Origin: JAWVFM01 sp038237625
GTDB lineage: Bacteria > Actinomycetota > Thermoleophilia > Solirubrobacterales > 70-9
Length of the DNA: 64,000 nt
NCBI GenBank assembly: GCA_038237625.1
Contig: JBBRYM010000008.1
Span: 1 to 64,000, forward strand
Reading direction: 5' to 3'
A program made the translations under genes and the position numbers. Shown piece after piece: positions 59,758 through 64,000 of this stretch. Every line of letters begins with the position of its first letter. The stretch's first letter is position 1. The notes below the pieces were generated by a model. That model saw only the letters and a program-made list of their open reading frames with translations. It did not search any database and had not been told where the DNA came from.

Positions 59758-59763
59758 AGACTA
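59758..59763 (-). promoter_or_regulatory. -10 element for the mannosyltransferase gene
   Basis: Minus-strand TAGTCT is followed by exactly six bases and then ATC (59751) in the correct frame. If the leaderless rule holds, the start codon would be ATC, or CTG three bases earlier. Confidence 0.4.
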
Positions 59764-59782
59764 GTGCGAGCCAAGGCCGGCG

Positions 59783-62002
59783 TTAGCCAGGGCCGATGCC
59801 GCCACCGATCCCGCCGCCGCCACCTCCGTTGCCGGACGGGGTTGGAGGCGGCGCGGGGGGCGGGGTCGGCTGCGTCTGGAAGCCGCCGCCGGCGCAGTTG
59901 TAGACCGTCGGATCGCACTGGCCGCTGCCGTTCGTGCCGGTCGTATCGGTGGTGGATGTCGTTGAATCGGTGGTCGACGAGGACGTGGTGGTCGAGCTCT
60001 TCGAGCTCGACGCCGAGGACGTCAGGTCGCTGAAAAAGGGCGAGAGCGAGGGCAGGGTGCTCGGGACCTGGAAGGTCGGGCAATTGCCGTTCTGCGCCGT
60101 CGACATGTAGTGCTGCCAGATTGGGCCGGCTGTCGGCCCGCCGAAGCCCGTGTAATCGCGTGAGTCAGGGTGCCCGACCCAGACCGCCGTCGAGTACATC
60201 GGCGTGTAGCCGACGAACCAAGCGTCCGAGAGATCCTCGGAGGTCCCCGTCTTGCCCGCCATTCCGTTGTAGCAACCGATGTTGGCCGGAGTTCCCGTTC
60301 CTCCGGTGATGACGCCCTCGAGGACGTTGGTCACGTCGTAGGCGACGCCCGGCGTGAGGACGCGGTCGCCCGGATCGGAGCCGACGGCATCGGTGTGGCC
60401 GTCGGGGAACACGACCTTGCCGATCGCGGTCGGATCGTGGTGGACGCCGCCATTGGCCAGAGTCGCGTAGGCATCGGCCTGCTCGAGCGGCGTCACCCCG
60501 AGGTGGAGGCCTCCGATCGCGTTCGCCGGGACGATGAAGCAGTTCGGGCCCGGGGTACGACAGGGCTGGTTGTCAGGGGTAACGCCGAGGGGCGACGTGA
60601 TTCCCATCGAGTAGGCCGTCTGGGCGAAGTTGTCGGGGCCGACGTCGAGGCCGAGCTGGGCGAAGATAACGTTGACGGAGGCGGCGGTGGCGGAGCGCAG
60701 GTTCATGGTGCCGCCACCGGCCTCGGCGTTGTTGACGATCCAGGTCCCGCACCCGCAGAAGCTGGTGAGGTCCTTGGGTGAGGCGCCGCTGTAGTAGGTC
60801 GAATCCGGGTCGATCCCCTGCTTGATCGCCGTGGTCAGCACGTAGGTCTTGAACGAGGACCCGGGCTGGCGGTGTCCCTGGGCCGCGAGGTTGAACTGAT
60901 TCGCGTTCGAATAGCTCGACGAGGAAGCCAGCGCAACGATGGCCCCCGTCTTCGGGTCGACCGAAGCCAATGCGGCCGTCGGCCCCGACTGGCCCGGCAG
61001 GCACACCCCGCAGTAGTTGTCGACCGAGTCCTGAGCGGCAGCCTGAAGGCTGGGCTGGATCGTCGTATAGACCTTCAGGCCGCCGTAGCGAACGGTGCGC
61101 AGGCCGTACTTGTCGATCAGCTCCTGCTCGACGAGGTCGACGATCAGCGGCTCCTTGACGCTGGAATAGATGTCGCTCGCGTTGAGGCCGAGCCCCGACT
61201 TCACGGCGGTCGCGTATTCGGACGCCGAGATGTACCCCTGGTTCTCCATCGCCTTCAGCACCTCGTTGCGGCGCGCGAGGGCGGCCTTGGGCGCGTTGAA
61301 CGGGTTGTAGTCGGACGGCGCCTGGGGCAGGCCGGCGATGAGGGCCGCCTCGGTCAGGTTCAAGTCCTTGGCGGACTTCGAGAAGTACGTCTCGGCCGCC
61401 GCCTGCACACCGACGGCGGTGGAGCCGTTGTTGGTCCCGTACGGCGCCGTGTTCAGGTACTGGGCGAGGATCCAATCCTTGGAGTGCTCGGTCTCGAGCT
61501 CGTTCGCCCAGTGGGCCTCCTTCAGCTTGCGCTGGATGTTGTTGTGCGGGTCGGTGCGGTAGAGGTTGCGCACGAGCTGCTGGGTGATCGTCGAGCCGCC
61601 CTGCACCACGGCGCCGGCGGCGACGTCCTTCAAGGCAGCGCGGATGATCGCGGAGGGGTCGATGCCGCCGTGGTTGTAGAAGTTGCGATCCTCGATCGCG
61701 ATCGTCGCCTGCTTGAGGACGTCGGGCAGGTCCTTGTTGGTCACCGGCTGGCGGACGCGATCCGCGTGGATGTAGGCGAGACGGGTGCCGTCGGCGGCGT
61801 AGATCGCCGACGTCGCGCCGCGGTTGATCTTCGGCAGCGAGTCGATCGGCGGCGCGCTGTTGTAGACGCTCAGAGCCCAGGCAACCGCGGCCGCGACTCC
61901 GATCGCCGCGAACAGGCCGACGACGCCGAAGCCAAGCAGGATCTTCTTCCCAGCAGATCGCTTGGGCCGGCGGCGCTGGGTTCTGCGCTGGCGCGGGCTC
62001 AT
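59783..62002 (-). CDS. Class A penicillin-binding protein (PBP1-type)
   Basis: This bifunctional enzyme polymerises and cross-links peptidoglycan. The 739-aa protein has a cytoplasmic basic tail, one helix (residues about 20-45), a GT51 domain with the catalytic Glu104 in EDRNFY and QQLVRNLY, and a transpeptidase domain with Ser382 in GSSFK, the SVN-type triad in ATAASVNVIF and GKTGTSEDL. The C-terminus is a Ser/Thr-rich linker and Pro/Gly tail containing a CDPTVYNCAGG loop. Confidence 0.95.
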   Translation of the reverse strand: MSPRQRRTQRRRPKRSAGKKILLGFGVVGLFAAIGVAAAVAWALSVYNSAPPIDSLPKINRGATSAIYAADGTRLAYIHADRVRQPVTNKDLPDVLKQATIAIEDRNFYNHGGIDPSAIIRAALKDVAAGAVVQGGSTITQQLVRNLYRTDPHNNIQRKLKEAHWANELETEHSKDWILAQYLNTAPYGTNNGSTAVGVQAAAETYFSKSAKDLNLTEAALIAGLPQAPSDYNPFNAPKAALARRNEVLKAMENQGYISASEYATAVKSGLGLNASDIYSSVKEPLIVDLVEQELIDKYGLRTVRYGGLKVYTTIQPSLQAAAQDSVDNYCGVCLPGQSGPTAALASVDPKTGAIVALASSSSYSNANQFNLAAQGHRQPGSSFKTYVLTTAIKQGIDPDSTYYSGASPKDLTSFCGCGTWIVNNAEAGGGTMNLRSATAASVNVIFAQLGLDVGPDNFAQTAYSMGITSPLGVTPDNQPCRTPGPNCFIVPANAIGGLHLGVTPLEQADAYATLANGGVHHDPTAIGKVVFPDGHTDAVGSDPGDRVLTPGVAYDVTNVLEGVITGGTGTPANIGCYNGMAGKTGTSEDLSDAWFVGYTPMYSTAVWVGHPDSRDYTGFGGPTAGPIWQHYMSTAQNGNCPTFQVPSTLPSLSPFFSDLTSSASSSKSSTTTSSSTTDSTTSTTDTTGTNGSGQCDPTVYNCAGGGFQTQPTPPPAPPPTPSGNGGGGGGIGGGIGPG

Positions 62003-62046
62003 CGAGGGCCAGGAAGGGTAGCCGTCGGCGCTTGCATGCTCGTCAA

Positions 62047-62823
62047 CTACGCCTGAGCGTCGCCCGTCAGCACACCCGCCGAGCGCAGCGCCTCGTGCGC
62101 GCGCTCACGCAGGGCCGCCTCCTCGGCACCGGTCTTCGTCCTGGCGGGCTCGCGCTTTTCGTGGACGTCGATGCGCACGCCGTCCGCGGTGAGCTCCGCC
62201 ACCTCGACGGTCGCGACGCCCGCGCTTTCCAGGGCCCGGCGAGCATCGCCGACGTTCGCGCCCGGCGGCAGCCACACCGACGCCGCGGCTGGCGCGTTGC
62301 GGTCGCCGGTGGAGCGGTTGAAGACGATGGTGGAGACCACCTGCTCGTTCGGAACGATCATCAGGCGGCCGTCGCCGGTGTCGATGTAGGTGTAGGACAG
62401 GGTGAGGTCGTCGACGCGCCCTGTCACCTCGTCGATCGTGATCGAGTCGCCGATGCGGATCGGCTGGGCGATGGCGATCATGAGACCGGCCATCGGGTTG
62501 GCGAACACCTGGCGCGCCGCGAGGCCAAGCACCAGGGTGAGGACCGCGCTGGAGGCGAGGATCCCGGCCGCGAGGCGCTCGAAGTTGGCGAACTTGGAGA
62601 GCGCGAGTGCGCCCCCGATCACGATGATCCCGACGAGCAGCAGCCGGCGGACCACCCGGATGCGCGTCTGCGCCCCGCGCGAGGCGGCGACATCGCCGAG
62701 GCGAGAGGCGACGCGGCCGCCGCGGGCGAGGACCAGGCGGTCGACGATGAGGGCGACCATCAGCGTCACCCCGAAGGTGATGAGCGCGGACAATGCGTTG
62801 CCATGGATCGCTGCGATGACCAT
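62047..62823 (-). CDS. MscS-family mechanosensitive ion channel
   Basis: The channel opens under membrane tension to release solutes. The 258-aa protein has three helices, the pore-lining helix being LAAGILASSAVLTLVLGLAA, followed by the beta domain with QPIRIGDSITIDEVTGRVDDL and IDTGDGRLMIVPNEQV. The C-terminal 90 residues form the alpha/beta vestibule domain. ATG 62823 has AAGGTAGG upstream. It is adjacent to a divergent HAD gene and downstream of nothing obviously related. Confidence 0.92.
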   Translation of the reverse strand: MVIAAIHGNALSALITFGVTLMVALIVDRLVLARGGRVASRLGDVAASRGAQTRIRVVRRLLLVGIIVIGGALALSKFANFERLAAGILASSAVLTLVLGLAARQVFANPMAGLMIAIAQPIRIGDSITIDEVTGRVDDLTLSYTYIDTGDGRLMIVPNEQVVSTIVFNRSTGDRNAPAAASVWLPPGANVGDARRALESAGVATVEVAELTADGVRIDVHEKREPARTKTGAEEAALRERAHEALRSAGVLTGDAQA

Positions 62824-62848
62824 CAGGCCTACCTTCGCGCTCGGCGAC

Positions 62849-62854
62849 CAGAAT
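62849..62854 (+). promoter_or_regulatory. -10 element for the HAD hydrolase gene (leaderless)
   Basis: CAGAAT, one base from TAGAAT, is followed by seven bases and the GTG at 62862. Confidence 0.4.
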
Positions 62855-62861
62855 CCCTCGT

Positions 62862-63491
62862 GTGGAACGGCAAACGCAAGCGGTCCTGCTGGACGCGTTC
62901 GGCACCCTCGTAGAGCTCGAGCCACCGTGGGAACGCCTCGCCCCTGCGCTTGGCGTCGACGTCGCCCGGGCGCGAGCCGCCTTCCTCGCCGAGATGGCCT
63001 ACTACCGCGAGCATTCCCACGAGGGAACCGACGGCGCCTCGCTCGAGGGCCTGCGGGAGCGATGCGCGGAAGTTCTGTCCAGTCATCTCGGCGAAGAGGT
63101 GAGCGTCGAGGCGATGATGGAATCGATCCGCTTTCGGGCCTTCGACGACGCCGCGCCCGCCCTTCGCGAGCTGCGCGCTTGCGGGATGCGGCTGGTCTGC
63201 GTGTCGAACTGGGACTACGCGCTCGGCGACGTACTCGACCGGGCGGGCCTCGGAGGGCTCCTCGACGGGGTGACAACCTCTGCCCAGGTCGGCGCGGGCA
63301 AGCCAGACCCGGCGATCTTTCGCGAAGCCCTGGAAATCGCCCGCTCCGAGCCCGGCGAGGCGCTCCACGTTGGCGACAGCCCCGAAGCTGACGTCTCCGG
63401 GGCCCGGGCGTCCGGGATCCGCGCGCTGCTGATCGACCGGGCGGGCGGCGGCGACATCGCGACGCTGGCAGAGCTGCCGGCTCATCTCTAG
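62862..63491 (+). CDS. HAD-superfamily hydrolase
   Basis: The 209-aa phosphatase-like protein has motif I as LLDAFGTLVE (the nucleophile Asp followed by Ala, Phe, Gly, Thr), motif II in CVSNWDYALG, the Lys motif in GAGKPDPAIF and motif IV VGDSPEADVSGARASG. A helical cap sits between motifs I and II (residues about 20-95). Substrate is unknown; phosphoglycolate or sugar phosphates are typical. It converges on the CPBP gene region with 27 bases between. Confidence 0.9.
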   Translation: MERQTQAVLLDAFGTLVELEPPWERLAPALGVDVARARAAFLAEMAYYREHSHEGTDGASLEGLRERCAEVLSSHLGEEVSVEAMMESIRFRAFDDAAPALRELRACGMRLVCVSNWDYALGDVLDRAGLGGLLDGVTTSAQVGAGKPDPAIFREALEIARSEPGEALHVGDSPEADVSGARASGIRALLIDRAGGGDIATLAELPAHL

Positions 63492-63518
63492 CCCGTTCGA
63501 TCCGCAACGATTGACGCC

Positions 63519-64000
63519 ATGGAGACCGCGAGCTCGGCACCTCCCCCGCCGCCGCCTCCACCGCCGGGCGCGCCGCCGGCCTCCGCCGTGGCGGCGCCCC
63601 AGCCCTGGGGTTCGGCGCGCGTCTTCGCCGGCATCGTCGCTTTGCTCGTCGTCGTCTCGATCGAAGTCGCGATCGTCTCGGCGTTCGATCCGAGCCTCGA
63701 GGGCGTGGCGACAAAGCTAGTCCTCCAGGCTCTGCTGGCGGGAACGCTCGTGGCCGTTGCCTTCGCCATGGCATCCACGCGCGACCACCGGGTCGGAGCC
63801 GAGGAGCTCGGCCTGACCCGCCCGCGCCCGGGGGCGCTGCGCCTCGCCGCCGGCGCCTACATCGCGTATTTCGTCTTCGCGCTCGCCTATTCGCAGATCG
63901 TCAGCCCGCACCAAAAGGACCTCACCCGCGATCTCGGCTACGGCCACAGCGTCCTCGCCTCGATCGTCGCCGGCGTCCTGATCGTGGCCGCGGCTCCGGT
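63519..64000 (+). CDS. CPBP-family intramembrane metalloprotease (partial)
   Basis: The window ends inside this gene after 160 codons. It has a Pro/Ala-rich cytoplasmic start (APPPPPPPPPGAPPASAVA), a helix (FAGIVALLVVVSIEVAIVSAF), a second (LVLQALLAGTLVAVAFAM), the LGLTRPRPGALRLA segment typical of CPBP/CAAX-protease-like proteins, and the beginning of the helix that should carry the EExxxR motif, which lies beyond the edge. Family assignment is moderate because the catalytic motif is not visible. Confidence 0.65.
   Translation, partial: METASSAPPPPPPPPPGAPPASAVAAPQPWGSARVFAGIVALLVVVSIEVAIVSAFDPSLEGVATKLVLQALLAGTLVAVAFAMASTRDHRVGAEELGLTRPRPGALRLAAGAYIAYFVFALAYSQIVSPHQKDLTRDLGYGHSVLASIVAGVLIVAAAP

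Overview
The window is about 64 kb of high-GC chromosomal DNA, almost fully coding, with GTG and TTG starts nearly as common as ATG. The mix of genes (a complete 14-gene complex I operon, a B12-dependent ribonucleotide reductase with NrdR, actinobacterial-type envelope and trehalose genes, an archaeal-style topoisomerase I, and promoters that fire directly at start codons) fits an actinobacterium, most likely class Thermoleophilia (Solirubrobacterales or relatives). That placement is inferred from gene content and is not proven. No tRNA, rRNA, CRISPR array, phage or insertion sequence was recognised.

Layout. 0.1-6.1 kb: replication genes on the minus strand (topA, tmk, holB), a siroheme-synthase N-domain gene and a PAQR/hemolysin III membrane protein. 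6.2-10.3 kb: nrdR-nrdJ, preceded by tandem NrdR boxes, and a TauE/SafE-type transporter. 10.3-15.4 kb: small redox and membrane genes, heme A synthase, msrB, serS, a cytochrome c lipoprotein and a flavin reductase. 15.5-30.9 kb: nuoA-N in canonical order with an extra NTF2-like gene between nuoI and nuoJ. The operon starts at a promoter that overlaps a perfect palindrome. 30.9-39.8 kb: a glyoxalase-nitrilase-thyX-like cluster, an SDR, a TadE-like protein, a DUF2804 protein and an acyl-CoA carboxylase alpha chain. 39.9-47.3 kb: purA, then the dnaC-dnaB-rplI-rpsR-ssb-rpsF replication/ribosome block, which is interrupted between rpsR and ssb by two plus-strand genes and a gene remnant. 47.4-57.1 kb: secreted proteins, then a minus-strand stress operon (response regulator, sensor kinase, HtrA protease, TreT, OtsA) and a large M28-like membrane protein. 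57.2-64 kb: thiL, an MptB-like glycosyltransferase, a class A penicillin-binding protein, MscS, a HAD hydrolase and the start of a CPBP protease.

Three features stand out. First, many genes carry a TANNNT -10 hexamer ending 6-8 bases before the start codon, so much of this genome is probably transcribed as leaderless mRNA. Second, three short repeat families occur as pairs: a 43-nt exact repeat that embeds the stop codon of two unrelated genes 57 kb apart, a 15-bp-stem hairpin, and a 47-nt element at two junctions of the nuo operon. Third, several proteins have unusual designs: a tandem ThyX with its signature motif split between halves, a peptidase-M28-like membrane protein without metal ligands, ribosomal protein S6 with a long acidic tail, and a PAQR protein with an 11-residue-repeat amphipathic N-terminus.
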